DNA of 64,000 nucleotides from an uncultured Bacteroidales bacterium (GTDB lineage Bacteria; Bacteroidota; Bacteroidia; Bacteroidales; P3): positions 1-64,000 of the forward strand of contig ONLQ01000010.1 of assembly GCA_900318665.1 (NCBI GenBank), written 5' to 3'. A model generated the notes under the pieces. The model had not been told where the DNA came from, searched no databases, and saw only the letters and a list, made by a program, of their open reading frames with translations. Below are positions 27,976-37,553 of the stretch, one piece after another. Position 1 is the first letter of the stretch. Each line of letters starts with the position of its first letter. The translations under genes were made by a program, and so were the position numbers.

Positions 27976-29823
27976 TTATAGGTCGCTTTCAAACTTAATA
28001 TCCTTCACCCTCAACTGCATCTCCGTCTTGCCGTTCCAGTGGTTTTCCTCAAGCATATAGCACAGACTGAAATTCTCGCCAGCCCTGACTCTCGGAAGGT
28101 TGTCGCCAAGTTGGAAGCCTATGGCAGGGAACGAGGGGCTGCGCGATTCGAGCGAGATGGCGGAGAAACGAAGATGGTTGGAGCCCACGATGCGAGGCGG
28201 CGGGTCTCCAGCATTAACAAGATGGCGCGACAAGAAAACCGGCACATTGTTTTCGGGTCCGAACGGCGCAAACTGTTTCAGGATACGCAGGAATTTAGGC
28301 GTGAGGTGTTCGCCGAAACTCACCTCGGCGTCAATCTCGATTTCGGGAGTCTCGGCCTCGACGGGCATGGTGGTGGCAACCACATGCTCGAAGCGCTGTT
28401 TGAAAGCCTCGAAATTCTCGGCACGGAGCGACACACCTGCCGCACAGCGATGGCCGCCGAAATGCTCAAGCAGGTCGGCACAGGCCTCGAGGGCGGTATG
28501 GACGTCAAACTCCTTGAACGAGCGAGCCGAGCCAACAATAAGATTGTCTGCCGACCGAGTGAAAATGATGGTGGGCTTATAGTAAGCCTCCACAAGGCGC
28601 GACGCCACGATGCCAACCACGCCCTTGTGCCACGTCTCGTCGTAGAGCACGAGCGATTTGCTTTCGCGCATCACCGGGTCGGCCTCCACACGCTGTTTTG
28701 CCGTCTCGGTGGCGGTGGAGTCAAGGTCTTTGCGGTCGCGGTTGTAGGAGTCTATCTCACTTGCCAACTGGCGGGCCTGCACGAAATTGTCGCACAGCAA
28801 CAGGCGCACCGAGTCGTAGGCGCTATGCAGACGGCCTGCGGCGTTGAGGCGCGGACCTATGAGGAATATAAGGTCGCTGATGCCCAGTTCGCGACGGAAA
28901 TAGGACTTGTCGTTAGGATTTTTCTGCTTCTCGGCCTCGGTGCGACGTTCCACATGACCGTAGCCAAGTATGGCCTCGATGCCGGGACGCGGACGGGTGT
29001 TGATGACCTTCAAGCCGAAGTATGCCAGCACACGGTTCTCGCCCATGATAGGCACGATGTCTGAAGCAATGCTGAGAGCCACGAGGTCGAGATACTTGAG
29101 CAGCACGACCTTCATCTCCTCGCGCAGAGCGCGGTTCTCCTCGGAGAGCGTAGCGACGTCGTCGCACAGACGCACACCGAGACGGCTTTCCACATGAGCC
29201 TCGACAATCTTGAAGCCGATGCCGCAGCCCGACAACTCCTTGTAGGGATAGGGGCAGTCGGCGCGCTTGGGGTCGAGCACCGCCACGGCACGCGGCAGTT
29301 CGTCGCCAGGCAGATGGTGGTCGCCGATGATGAAGTCGATGCCTCGTTCGGCAGCATAGTCCACCTGCTCCACAGCCTTGATGCCGCAGTCGAGCGCAAT
29401 GATGAGTTTCACACCAGTGCGCTGCGCCACATCGATACCCTGGAACGAGATTCCATAGCCCTCGGTGTCGCGGTCAGGAATGTAGAAATCAATATTTTCG
29501 TGAATTGTCGCAAGATAGGAATACAGCAGAGCCACTGCCGATGTGCCATCGACATCATAGTCGCCATAAACCATAATGCGCTCGCCGTGCTCTATTGCCG
29601 CCTCGATGCGGTCTATGGCACGGTCCATGTCTTTCATAATGAAAGGATCATGAATCTGGTCTAATGAGGGACGGAAGAAACGACGTGCTTCCTCAAACGT
29701 CTTCACACCACGTTCGACAAGTAACGTGGCGATGATTTTGTCAACACCTAGCGATTCCGCAAGTTCCTCAACAGCCTTTATTTCATAATCTTTTCTTAAA
29801 TTCCAACGTTTACTTTTCATCAT
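27976..29823 (-). CDS. recJ: Single-stranded-DNA-specific exonuclease RecJ
   Basis: A 5'-3' exonuclease of the DHH phosphoesterase family used in recombination and repair, 615 residues from the first of two adjacent ATG codons. The metal-binding motifs are VYGDYDVDGTSA (motif I), IALDCGIKA (motif II) and FIIGDHHLPGDELP (the DHH motif III). The DHHA1 domain follows with the conserved glycine block FGGHRCAAGVSL near residue 465. The C-terminal OB-like domain ends in LRVKDIKFE. It appears monocistronic, with a terminator after it and a promoter very close before it. Confidence 0.96.
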   Translation of the reverse strand: MMKSKRWNLRKDYEIKAVEELAESLGVDKIIATLLVERGVKTFEEARRFFRPSLDQIHDPFIMKDMDRAIDRIEAAIEHGERIMVYGDYDVDGTSAVALLYSYLATIHENIDFYIPDRDTEGYGISFQGIDVAQRTGVKLIIALDCGIKAVEQVDYAAERGIDFIIGDHHLPGDELPRAVAVLDPKRADCPYPYKELSGCGIGFKIVEAHVESRLGVRLCDDVATLSEENRALREEMKVVLLKYLDLVALSIASDIVPIMGENRVLAYFGLKVINTRPRPGIEAILGYGHVERRTEAEKQKNPNDKSYFRRELGISDLIFLIGPRLNAAGRLHSAYDSVRLLLCDNFVQARQLASEIDSYNRDRKDLDSTATETAKQRVEADPVMRESKSLVLYDETWHKGVVGIVASRLVEAYYKPTIIFTRSADNLIVGSARSFKEFDVHTALEACADLLEHFGGHRCAAGVSLRAENFEAFKQRFEHVVATTMPVEAETPEIEIDAEVSFGEHLTPKFLRILKQFAPFGPENNVPVFLSRHLVNAGDPPPRIVGSNHLRFSAISLESRSPSFPAIGFQLGDNLPRVRAGENFSLCYMLEENHWNGKTEMQLRVKDIKFESDL

Positions 29824-29833
29824 TTTCTGCAGT

Positions 29834-29841
29834 CAAAAGTA
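29834..29841 (-). promoter_or_regulatory. -7 element (TACTTTTG) for recJ
   Basis: The minus strand reads TACTTTTG ending 10 nt before the first ATG, giving a nearly leaderless transcript. Confidence 0.5.
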
Positions 29842-29934
29842 CAAAATTTTTATAAATAATTCTTAAAAAACATATCACCCGCTGTTTGTTAAAAAGTTAG
29901 ACGGAGGAAGGACTAAACAATGAAAAGAAATTTA

Positions 29935-29942
29935 TACCTTTG
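29935..29942 (+). promoter_or_regulatory. -7 element (TACCTTTG) for ackA
   Basis: TACCTTTG lies 61 nt before the ackA ATG. No clear -33 TTTG is seen. Confidence 0.6.
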
Positions 29943-30003
29943 ACGATTGTACCAGTACAGTACACACAAAGCAAACAAATAACAATCAATAAAATAAATT
30001 ATC

Positions 30004-31203
30004 ATGAAGATATTAGTTCTAAACTGCGGAAGTTCATCTATCAAGTATCAACTCATTGACATGCAGGGTACCGACGCCAAGGTGATGGCAAAAGGTCTGC
30101 TGGAGCGTATAGGCCTGCCAATGGGAGAATTCACACACAAATACCGTGGTGAGAAACACTACGAGCAGGTGCCCATTGCCGACCATACGGCTGGCATTCA
30201 GATTGTGTTGAAAGCCCTTGTCGATGAGAAACTTGGCGTCATCAAGAGTCTTGACGAGATTGGCGCCGTAGGACACCGTGTGGCACAGGGCGGCGAGAAA
30301 TTCCCCAACAGTTGCGTTATCAACGACGAGGTTATCGAGGCCATCGAGAGCCTGAAAGACCTCGCCCCGCTGCATACCCCCGGCAACCTGCAGGGCATTC
30401 GCGCCATGCAGAAAGTGCTACCCAACGTGAAGCAGGTGGCAGTGTTCGACACCTCGTTCCACCAGACCATTCCGCCCAAGGCCTTCCTCTACGGCCTGCC
30501 CTACGAATACTATCAGAAATACCGTATGCGCCGCTATGGTTTCCACGGCACCAGCCACCGCTTCGTGGCCGAGAAGGGCGCCAAAATGATTGGCAAGGAC
30601 TGGCAAGACCTTAAAATCATCAGTTGCCACCTCGGCAGCGGTGCCTCAATCTGCGCCATAGACCACGGCAAATCGGTTGACACCTCTATGGGTATGACTC
30701 CGCTGGAGGGTCTTATCATGGGCTCGCGCTGCGGCGATGTGGACCCCGGCGCACTCATTTTCCTGATGGAGAAAGAGAACCTTACGCCCGACGACCTGAG
30801 CAAACTGCTCAACAAAAAGAGCGGCCTCATAGGCGTCACCGGCGACAAACAGGATATGCGCGACGTGCGTGCCGGTCGCGATGCTGGCGACGAGCGCGCC
30901 ACCTACGCCTTCGATATGTTTGCACTCCGCGTCAAGAAATATATCGGTGCCTATATGGCCGAGATGAACGGCTGCGACCTGCTCATCATGACCGGTGGCA
31001 TTGGCGAGAACGCATGGTTTATGCGCAAACCCATACTGCAGAACATGGAGTTCCTCGGCATAGAGTTTGACGCCGCTGCCAGCGACGAGATGATGGGCGA
31101 GGACAAGATTATCAGCAAGCCCACTTCGCGCATACCCGTGGCGGTTGTAACCACCGACGAGGAATATGTCATAGCATCCGACACCTACCGCCTCGTGCAG
31201 TAA
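30004..31203 (+). CDS. ackA: Acetate kinase
   Basis: Converts acetyl phosphate and ADP to acetate and ATP in the fermentative acetate pathway. The 399-residue length is typical. Family motifs are MKILVLNCGSSSIKYQL at the start, YGFHGTSHRFV, CHLGSGASICAI (phosphate-binding), GSRCGDVDPG and TGGIGENAWFMR. Its partner pta is not adjacent; it lies about 8.3 kb downstream, with other genes between. A hairpin terminator follows. Confidence 0.97.
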   Translation: MKILVLNCGSSSIKYQLIDMQGTDAKVMAKGLLERIGLPMGEFTHKYRGEKHYEQVPIADHTAGIQIVLKALVDEKLGVIKSLDEIGAVGHRVAQGGEKFPNSCVINDEVIEAIESLKDLAPLHTPGNLQGIRAMQKVLPNVKQVAVFDTSFHQTIPPKAFLYGLPYEYYQKYRMRRYGFHGTSHRFVAEKGAKMIGKDWQDLKIISCHLGSGASICAIDHGKSVDTSMGMTPLEGLIMGSRCGDVDPGALIFLMEKENLTPDDLSKLLNKKSGLIGVTGDKQDMRDVRAGRDAGDERATYAFDMFALRVKKYIGAYMAEMNGCDLLIMTGGIGENAWFMRKPILQNMEFLGIEFDAAASDEMMGEDKIISKPTSRIPVAVVTTDEEYVIASDTYRLVQ

Positions 31204-31246
31204 GGTAAGGCATAGGCCTCGGCAACAATATAACACAATGAAAACC

Positions 31247-31290
31247 AAAAGCCAGTCGGGTGCGCCAAGGCGCGGCTCGATTGGCTTTTT
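31247..31290 (+). terminator. Terminator of ackA
   Basis: AAAGCCA and TGGCTTT outer arms plus a GC-rich inner stem (GTGCGCC/GGCGCG region), followed by TTTTT. Confidence 0.7.
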
Positions 31291-31311
31291 CTAAAAAAAC
31301 AAGCCATTAAT

Positions 31312-33129
31312 ATGAAGAGAGTATTTCTGCTGGTGGCGTTTGCCATCGCCATTGCGTCGGCAGCCACGGCACAGTCCTACGGCTCGAGCAACAAGAAAGC
31401 CATTCGCAGTTACGAGCAAGGCGTGGTGGCCATGCATCAAGGCAATACGAACAAAGCCCTCGATTATTTTGCCGCCTCGCTCAAGGCAGACCCCGATTTC
31501 AACGAGGTGCATCTCACCATTGCCGACATACTTCTGGAACAAGGCTCATACGACAAAGCCATTGCGCACTACGAGGCTTTTCTCCAGAAGGACAAGAAAT
31601 ACCCCAAATGGCAAGAGACTGCACGCCGAGGCATAGAGACAGCACAATTCCGCAAGTACTCGCTGGCGCACCCCGTGCCGTTCAAGCCCGAAAACCTTGG
31701 CGCAGCCATAAACAGCACCGATGACGAATACCTGCCAACACTCACCGTTGACGGGCAGACGCTTATCTTCACCCGCCGTTTCCCAGCCAACGAAAAGACC
31801 ATACACACAGCACCGCTGGAAGAGGATTTCTATATCTCGACCCTTGTTGACGGCAAATGGACCAAGGCACAGAGAATGAAAGAGCCTGTGAACTCGCATG
31901 ACAACGAGGGCGCGCAATGTATCTCGCAGGATGGCCGCATAATGTTTTTCACCGCCTGCGGACGCAACGACGGCGCAGGGCGCTGCGACCTATATATGTG
32001 TACGCGTAAAGGCGAGAAATGGAGCAAGCCACGCAACCTCGGCCCCGCCGTGAACAGCGCGGGCTGGGAGTCGCAGCCGTCGTTCTCTATTGACGGCAAG
32101 ACGCTTTATTTCGCCTCCGACCGTCGCGGCGGCTATGGCGGCATGGACATATGGAAGACCACCTTCAGCGGCGGCAAATGGAGCGCGCCCGAAAACCTCG
32201 GCCCAACCATCAACACCCCTGGCAACGAGATGAGCCCCTACATGCACTATAACGACCGCACGCTTTATTTCTCGTCGGACGGACACACCGGCATGGGCGG
32301 CATGGACCTATTCAAGTCGGAGAAAGACGCCGACGGCAAATGGACAAAGCCCGTAAACCTTGGCTACCCCATCAACACCGACGGCGACGAGAGCACGCTC
32401 ATAGTGTCTGCCGACGGCAAGACGGCCATCTTCTCGTCGGAGCGACTGAACGGCTATGGAAAACAAGACCTCTTCCAATTCACACTGCCCAGCGAAGCGC
32501 AGGCCATGCCCGTAACCTACCAAAAGGGCATAACCTACGACAAAAAGACCAACCAGCGCATATCGGCATCGGTACAAGTTATTGACGTTGCCACAGGCCA
32601 GCAGGTGGCAGCCACCACGAGCGACGGCACCGACGGCCGCTTTATGGTCAGCCTGCCCGCCAACGCCACATACGCGCTGCACGTCTCGGCCAAAGGCTAC
32701 CTGTTCTATTCGGAGAACTTCGACTTCAAGGCTGGCATAGGCGAGGTTCCCGCACCTCTCGACGTGCCGCTGTCACCCATAGAGATAGGCGAAGAGATAA
32801 CGCTGCGCAATGTTTTCTTCGAATCGTCGAAATACGACCTTCTGCCAACCTCTCATGTTGAACTGCAAAAGGTTGTGGACCTGCTGAAAAACAATCCCGA
32901 ACTGAATGTGGAACTCGCAGGCCATACCGACAACACTGGCGGTAAGGAGATGAACCAGCGCCTGTCGGAGAACCGAGCCAAGGCTGTGTACGAATACCTT
33001 GTGGAGAAAGGCATAGACGCCAGCCGCCTCTCATACAAAGGCTACGGAGCGTCGCGACCAGTGGCGACCAACGACACCGAGGAAGGCAAAGCCGCCAACC
33101 GCCGCACGACGCTGGAAATAGTAAAATAG
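31312..33129 (+). CDS. PorE-like protein: TPR, beta-propeller, CRD and OmpA-like domains
   Basis: A 605-residue periplasmic or outer-membrane-associated protein. After a signal peptide (cut near ATAQ, residue 20) come TPR helices (about 25-110), a propeller of PD40-type repeats (about 130-400; for example YLPTLTVDGQTLIFTRR and QPSFSIDGKTLYFASDRRGG), a carboxypeptidase-regulatory-like sandwich (about 405-480, ISASVQVIDVATGQQVAATT) and an OmpA C-terminal domain (about 490-605). The peptidoglycan-binding block is VELAGHTDNTGG with LSENRA. This order is that of PorE (PG1058) of the type IX secretion system, as I recall it. In PorE the domain order links the secretion machine to peptidoglycan. Similar architectures exist outside the system, so PorE is an inference. 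Confidence 0.85.
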   Translation: MKRVFLLVAFAIAIASAATAQSYGSSNKKAIRSYEQGVVAMHQGNTNKALDYFAASLKADPDFNEVHLTIADILLEQGSYDKAIAHYEAFLQKDKKYPKWQETARRGIETAQFRKYSLAHPVPFKPENLGAAINSTDDEYLPTLTVDGQTLIFTRRFPANEKTIHTAPLEEDFYISTLVDGKWTKAQRMKEPVNSHDNEGAQCISQDGRIMFFTACGRNDGAGRCDLYMCTRKGEKWSKPRNLGPAVNSAGWESQPSFSIDGKTLYFASDRRGGYGGMDIWKTTFSGGKWSAPENLGPTINTPGNEMSPYMHYNDRTLYFSSDGHTGMGGMDLFKSEKDADGKWTKPVNLGYPINTDGDESTLIVSADGKTAIFSSERLNGYGKQDLFQFTLPSEAQAMPVTYQKGITYDKKTNQRISASVQVIDVATGQQVAATTSDGTDGRFMVSLPANATYALHVSAKGYLFYSENFDFKAGIGEVPAPLDVPLSPIEIGEEITLRNVFFESSKYDLLPTSHVELQKVVDLLKNNPELNVELAGHTDNTGGKEMNQRLSENRAKAVYEYLVEKGIDASRLSYKGYGASRPVATNDTEEGKAANRRTTLEIVK

Positions 33130-33177
33130 TCTGAAACCATAACGCCTATATTCACTATAGGAGCAATAATAGAGCAC

Positions 33178-33870
33178 ATGAAAAAGAAAGTCATAATCCT
33201 TACTGGTGCCGGCATAAGCGCCGAGAGCGGCATCAGCACTTTTCGCGACAGCGACGGTCTGTGGGAACAGTACCGCGTGGAAGACGTGGCGACCCACGAA
33301 GCCTACGTCCGCAATCCCGCCCTGGTGCTGAACTTCTACAACGAGCGCCGCCACCAACTCTACGAGGTGGAACCCAACGAGGGACATCGACAACTGGTGC
33401 GCCTCGAAAAGTATTACGATGTGCATATCATAACGCAGAATATCGACAACCTGCATGAACGTGCTGGCTCAACCAACGTGCTGCACCTACATGGCGAACT
33501 GGGCAAAGCACGCAGCGAGCGCGACGACAACCTTATAATAGAGATAGGCGACCGCGACATAAAACTCGGCGACAAAGCCCCCGACGGTGCGCAACTGCGT
33601 CCGCATATCGTGTGGTTTGGCGAGGCAGTGCCTAACATCGAGCCAGCCTCCCACTTATGCGAAAAAGCCGACTACTTCATTGTGATAGGCACCTCGATGA
33701 ACGTCTATCCCGCCGCTGGCCTTATCCACTATGTGCCGCGCGGAGTGCCATGCTATCTTGTTGACCCAAAAGCCGTGCCTATCTCACGTCCGATAAAGAT
33801 AGTACAAGAAAAAGCCGGCACTGGCGTAAAGAAAGTGGTTGACGAACTAATCGCGCTTGCCTCAAAATAA
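33178..33870 (+). CDS. cobB: Sir2-family NAD-dependent protein deacylase (class III)
   Basis: Removes acyl groups from protein lysines using NAD. The 230-residue protein shows GAGISAESGISTFR (NAD binding), TQNIDNLHERAG and HLHGELG, with the catalytic His at residue 105. Tyr54 and Arg57 (YNER) form the YxxR motif that in CobB and SIRT5 accepts succinyl groups, so both acetyl and succinyl removal are possible. The zinc-binding cysteines are absent: the region from about 108 to 145 contains no Cys. This zinc-less form is, to my knowledge, usual in Bacteroidetes. The gene lies between ackA and pta. Confidence 0.92.
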   Translation: MKKKVIILTGAGISAESGISTFRDSDGLWEQYRVEDVATHEAYVRNPALVLNFYNERRHQLYEVEPNEGHRQLVRLEKYYDVHIITQNIDNLHERAGSTNVLHLHGELGKARSERDDNLIIEIGDRDIKLGDKAPDGAQLRPHIVWFGEAVPNIEPASHLCEKADYFIVIGTSMNVYPAAGLIHYVPRGVPCYLVDPKAVPISRPIKIVQEKAGTGVKKVVDELIALASK

Positions 33871-33902
33871 GAGTCATAGGCACCTAATTCCGAGAAAAAG
33901 AC

Positions 33903-33910
33903 TACCTTTG
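33903..33910 (+). promoter_or_regulatory. -7 element (TACCTTTG) for cysS
   Basis: TACCTTTG lies 50 nt before the cysS ATG, matching TAnnTTTG. Confidence 0.6.
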
Positions 33911-33960
33911 CAAGGCAAAACAAGTCCAAGCGAAAAAGAATAAAAACACTGATAAACAAT

Positions 33961-35448
33961 ATGAAACAAGACCTCTTAATCTACAATACCCTTTCTCGTC
34001 AGAAAGAACTCTTCAAACCCGTACACGAAGGCCATGTGGGAATGTATGTCTGCGGTCCTACCGTCTATGGCGACGGCCATCTGGGTCACGCACGTCCCGC
34101 CATCACATTCGACGTGGTGTTCCGCTATCTGCAGCATTTAGGCTATAAGGTACGCTATGTGCGTAACATTACCGACGTGGGACACTTGGAACACGATGCC
34201 GACGACGGCGAGGACAAGATTGCAAAGAAAGCACGCCTCGAACAACTGGAGCCCATGGAGGTGGCGCAATACTACACCAACCGCTACCACGCCGCCATGG
34301 ACGCCCTCGGAGTGCTGCGCCCCAGCATCGAGCCTCACGCCTCGGGCCACATCATCGAGCAGATAGAACTCGTTAAAGAGATTTTGGACAAAGGTCTGGC
34401 ATACGAAAGCAACGGCTCGGTCTATTTTGACGTCAACAAATATCAAGAGCAGACAAAACAATATGGTCGTCTGAGCGGTCGCGTGCTGGAAGAGATGCTC
34501 TCCACCACTCGCGAACTCGACGGACAAGAGGAGAAACACAACACCGCCGACTTCGCGCTCTGGAAGAAAGCAGCCCCCGAGCACATCATGCGCTGGCCCT
34601 CGCCTTGGAGCAACGGTTTCCCCGGCTGGCACACCGAGTGCACCGCTATGGGCAGCAAATATCTTGGCGACTATTTCGACATCCACGGCGGCGGCATGGA
34701 CCTCATCTTCCCCCACCACGAGAGCGAGATTGCACAAAAGACAGCAGTATGCGGCCACGGCCCCTGCAAATACTGGATGCACAACAACATGATTACTATC
34801 AACGGGCAGAAGATGGGCAAGTCGCTGGGCAACTTCATCACTCTCGATGAGTTTTTCACCGGCAGCCACAAGGACAAGGACGGCAACGAGATGCTCGCCC
34901 AGCCCTACAGCCCAATGACCATCCGCTTCTTCATTCTGCAAGCCCACTACCGCGGCACCGTTGACTTCAGCAACGAGGCTCTCATCGCCGCCGAAAAAGG
35001 CTTTGCCCGCCTCACCCAAGCCTACCACCTTTTCAAGAACCTGCAAGCCAGCAAGGAAAGTTCTATCGACATCAGCGGCTACCGTCAGAAATGCTATGAT
35101 GCAATGAACGACGACTTCAACACTCCGATTCTCATTGCACACCTTTTCGACCTTGCCAAAGTCATCAACCAGGTGAACGACCACCACGCCACCCTCACGC
35201 AGGCCGACATAGACGAGGTTAAATCGATATTCGACACCTTCCTGTTTGAGATTCTTGGAATGCGCGACGAGGCCACGAGCGACAACAGCGCGCTGATTGA
35301 CGGTCTGATGCAGATGATTCTCGACATCCGTGCCACCGCTAAAACCAACAAAGACTGGGCCACGAGCGACAAGATTCGCGACAGCCTCGGCGCCCTGGGT
35401 GTTGTTGTAAAAGACGGCAAGGACGGCGCCACCTACGAACTGAAATAG
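33961..35448 (+). CDS. cysS: Cysteinyl-tRNA synthetase
   Basis: A class I aminoacyl-tRNA synthetase charging tRNA-Cys. The 495-residue length is normal. The HIGH signature appears as GHLGH in [17 protein letters not shown], and the KMSKS loop as KMGKSLGNF. Zinc ligands that select cysteine are in MYVCGPT, the WHTECTAM block and the nearby [15 protein letters not shown]. The DALR-type anticodon-binding region makes up the C-terminal part. A hairpin lies after the stop. Confidence 0.97.
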   Translation: MKQDLLIYNTLSRQKELFKPVHEGHVGMYVCGPTVYGDGHLGHARPAITFDVVFRYLQHLGYKVRYVRNITDVGHLEHDADDGEDKIAKKARLEQLEPMEVAQYYTNRYHAAMDALGVLRPSIEPHASGHIIEQIELVKEILDKGLAYESNGSVYFDVNKYQEQTKQYGRLSGRVLEEMLSTTRELDGQEEKHNTADFALWKKAAPEHIMRWPSPWSNGFPGWHTECTAMGSKYLGDYFDIHGGGMDLIFPHHESEIAQKTAVCGHGPCKYWMHNNMITINGQKMGKSLGNFITLDEFFTGSHKDKDGNEMLAQPYSPMTIRFFILQAHYRGTVDFSNEALIAAEKGFARLTQAYHLFKNLQASKESSIDISGYRQKCYDAMNDDFNTPILIAHLFDLAKVINQVNDHHATLTQADIDEVKSIFDTFLFEILGMRDEATSDNSALIDGLMQMILDIRATAKTNKDWATSDKIRDSLGALGVVVKDGKDGATYELK

Positions 35449-35454
35449 ATAATC

Positions 35455-35488
35455 AAAGGGAAACATAGGAATGTCTATGCTTCCCTTT
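35455..35488 (+). terminator. Hairpin after cysS
   Basis: AAAGGGAA-A-CATAG and CTATG-C-TTCCCTTT pair with one mismatch around GAATGT. There is no long T run on the plus strand, so termination strength is uncertain. Confidence 0.6.
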
Positions 35489-35516
35489 ACATTCCTATAA
35501 TATCATAGGGAAACCC

Positions 35517-37550
35517 ATGCACCTGACAACCGACTATCCGTGGTATTTCATACTCTTCTGCATTATGGCAGGAGCGGTATATGCTTTTCTGCTCTACTAT
35601 AAACAACAAGAGGACAAACGTCTGCGTCGCTGGCTTGCCGCTCTGCGATTTGTCAGCATCACGGCCATAGCCTTTCTGCTCTTGGCGCCGCTGTTCAAAC
35701 ATCAACGCCATCAGAAGGAGAAGCCCATAATCATTCTGGCGCAGGACAACAGCCAGTCGGTCGCAATGAGGAGCAATAACGCCTCCGTTTACGCCTCTGA
35801 AATCAAAGCGCTGCTGAAAGATTTGCGCAAAGACTATGATGTGCAGACCTACACCTACGGCAGCCAACTCTCGCAATGCGACACCACCAGCAACACCGAG
35901 CGAGCCACCGATATGTCGATGGCGCTGTCGGAACTGCGCCAACGCTACGAAGGCCGCAACGTGGGGGCAATGATTATGAGCGGAGACGGACTCTACAACG
36001 CAGGGCAGAACCCCGTTTCGACGGCGACACTCCCCTACCCCCTATACACCATTGTGCTTGGCGACACCACGCCGCAACGCGATGCCGCCATAGCGCACCT
36101 ACGATACAACCGCGTGGCATATCTCGGCAACGACTTCCCCGTGTCGTTTCAAATTAGAGCCTCGCGCCTGAGCGGACAGCACGCTCGCATAGCCATACGT
36201 CACAAAGGTCGCGAACTGTATTCCGACCATGCGGACTATGAACAGGAAGAAAGCGTGCGCGACATCAACATCACGCTGCCAGCCGACGAAGCAGGATTGC
36301 AGACCTACACTATCAGCCTCACGCCCGTAAAAGGCGAGGCTTCGACACAAAACAACACTGCGTCGTTCACCGTAGAAGTCATAGACGGTCACCAGAAAAT
36401 AGCCTTGCTGTCTGCCGCGCCACACCCCGACATCGCTGCCTTGTGCCGCAGCATTGAGACATCTCCGAACTACACCGTGGATTGCTTCACCAATGGCGAA
36501 TGGCGCAAGACACAGCACGACTGGAAAAAAGAATACGACCTTCTGATACTGCACAATCTGCCACAGCGAGGCACGTCGCTCGACATGGACATCACACAGA
36601 TACCGACAATAATGATTGTTGGCGCGCAGACAGACCTGTCGCATTTCAACTCGCTGAAATGCGGAGTGGAGATTGACACCAAACTCGACAAGCAGAACGA
36701 ATGCGAGCCCGTAGCCAACGGCAGTTTTGCCAACTTCACCCTCGAATATTTCTCTCCCGACGGACTGCCACCGCTTTCTTCGCCCTTTGGCGACTATCGC
36801 AGCGCTGCCAACACCGCCTCGCTGCTTTATGCGCGCGTAGGCAATATTGCCACCGAGCAGCCTCTCATTGCTTTCTCTCAACGCCAAGGCATACGCCGCG
36901 CTATGGTTTTCGGCGAAGGTCTATGGCGCTGGCGCCTACACGATTATCGCGAGCATAACAACTTCGACGGCTTCGACGAACTGATAAACAAGATGGTGGT
37001 TTACACCGCTCTCAATATCAACAAAGAGCGGCTGCACACCGAGTGCAAGCACATATATGGCGACAACGAGGCAGTGGTGATAGACGCCACATTCTACAAC
37101 GACAACTTTGAGCCCACCAACCAGCCCGATGCAAAAATAGAGATTAACGGCGCAGAATACCAATTTGCCAAAAGCGGCAACGGCTATCGGCTCAACCTCG
37201 GCATGATGGACACCGGCATATACCATTATACGGCGAGGGTGTTTTTCGCAGGACAAAATTTCGCATCTAAAGGCACCTTCGTGGTTGAAAGCCAAAACCT
37301 TGAAAGCAACAGTCTCATGGCCAACCACTCGCTAATGAACAGCCTCGCACAACACAACGGCGGCATCATGCTCTACCCCGACCAAATAGGGCAACTGCCA
37401 GAACTGCTGCGACAGAACGGAAATATCAAACCTGTAATTTACACCCACACGACATATAGCGAACTGATAAACCTGCCACTACTATTCATACTCATCATTC
37501 TGCTACTGACAGTCGAATGGGTGGCGCGCAAATACAACGGAGTATTATAA
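35517..37550 (+). CDS. Membrane protein with von Willebrand A-like region
   Basis: A 677-residue protein with two N-terminal membrane segments (about 10-27 and 38-59) and one near the C-terminus (about 653-670), leaving most of the chain between them. The sequence IIILAQDNSQS after the second helix resembles the first strand and MIDAS start (DxSxS) of a VWA domain. A later block (KIALLSAAPHPDIAALCRSI, then YDLLILHNLPQRG) resembles the class I glutamine-amidotransferase-like fold that accompanies VWA in large Bacteroidetes membrane proteins. It lies 3 nt before the FMN-binding gene, so the two are co-transcribed and perhaps work together. The exact function is unknown. Confidence 0.8.
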   Translation: MHLTTDYPWYFILFCIMAGAVYAFLLYYKQQEDKRLRRWLAALRFVSITAIAFLLLAPLFKHQRHQKEKPIIILAQDNSQSVAMRSNNASVYASEIKALLKDLRKDYDVQTYTYGSQLSQCDTTSNTERATDMSMALSELRQRYEGRNVGAMIMSGDGLYNAGQNPVSTATLPYPLYTIVLGDTTPQRDAAIAHLRYNRVAYLGNDFPVSFQIRASRLSGQHARIAIRHKGRELYSDHADYEQEESVRDINITLPADEAGLQTYTISLTPVKGEASTQNNTASFTVEVIDGHQKIALLSAAPHPDIAALCRSIETSPNYTVDCFTNGEWRKTQHDWKKEYDLLILHNLPQRGTSLDMDITQIPTIMIVGAQTDLSHFNSLKCGVEIDTKLDKQNECEPVANGSFANFTLEYFSPDGLPPLSSPFGDYRSAANTASLLYARVGNIATEQPLIAFSQRQGIRRAMVFGEGLWRWRLHDYREHNNFDGFDELINKMVVYTALNINKERLHTECKHIYGDNEAVVIDATFYNDNFEPTNQPDAKIEINGAEYQFAKSGNGYRLNLGMMDTGIYHYTARVFFAGQNFASKGTFVVESQNLESNSLMANHSLMNSLAQHNGGIMLYPDQIGQLPELLRQNGNIKPVIYTHTTYSELINLPLLFILIILLLTVEWVARKYNGVL

Positions 37551-37553
37551 ACC

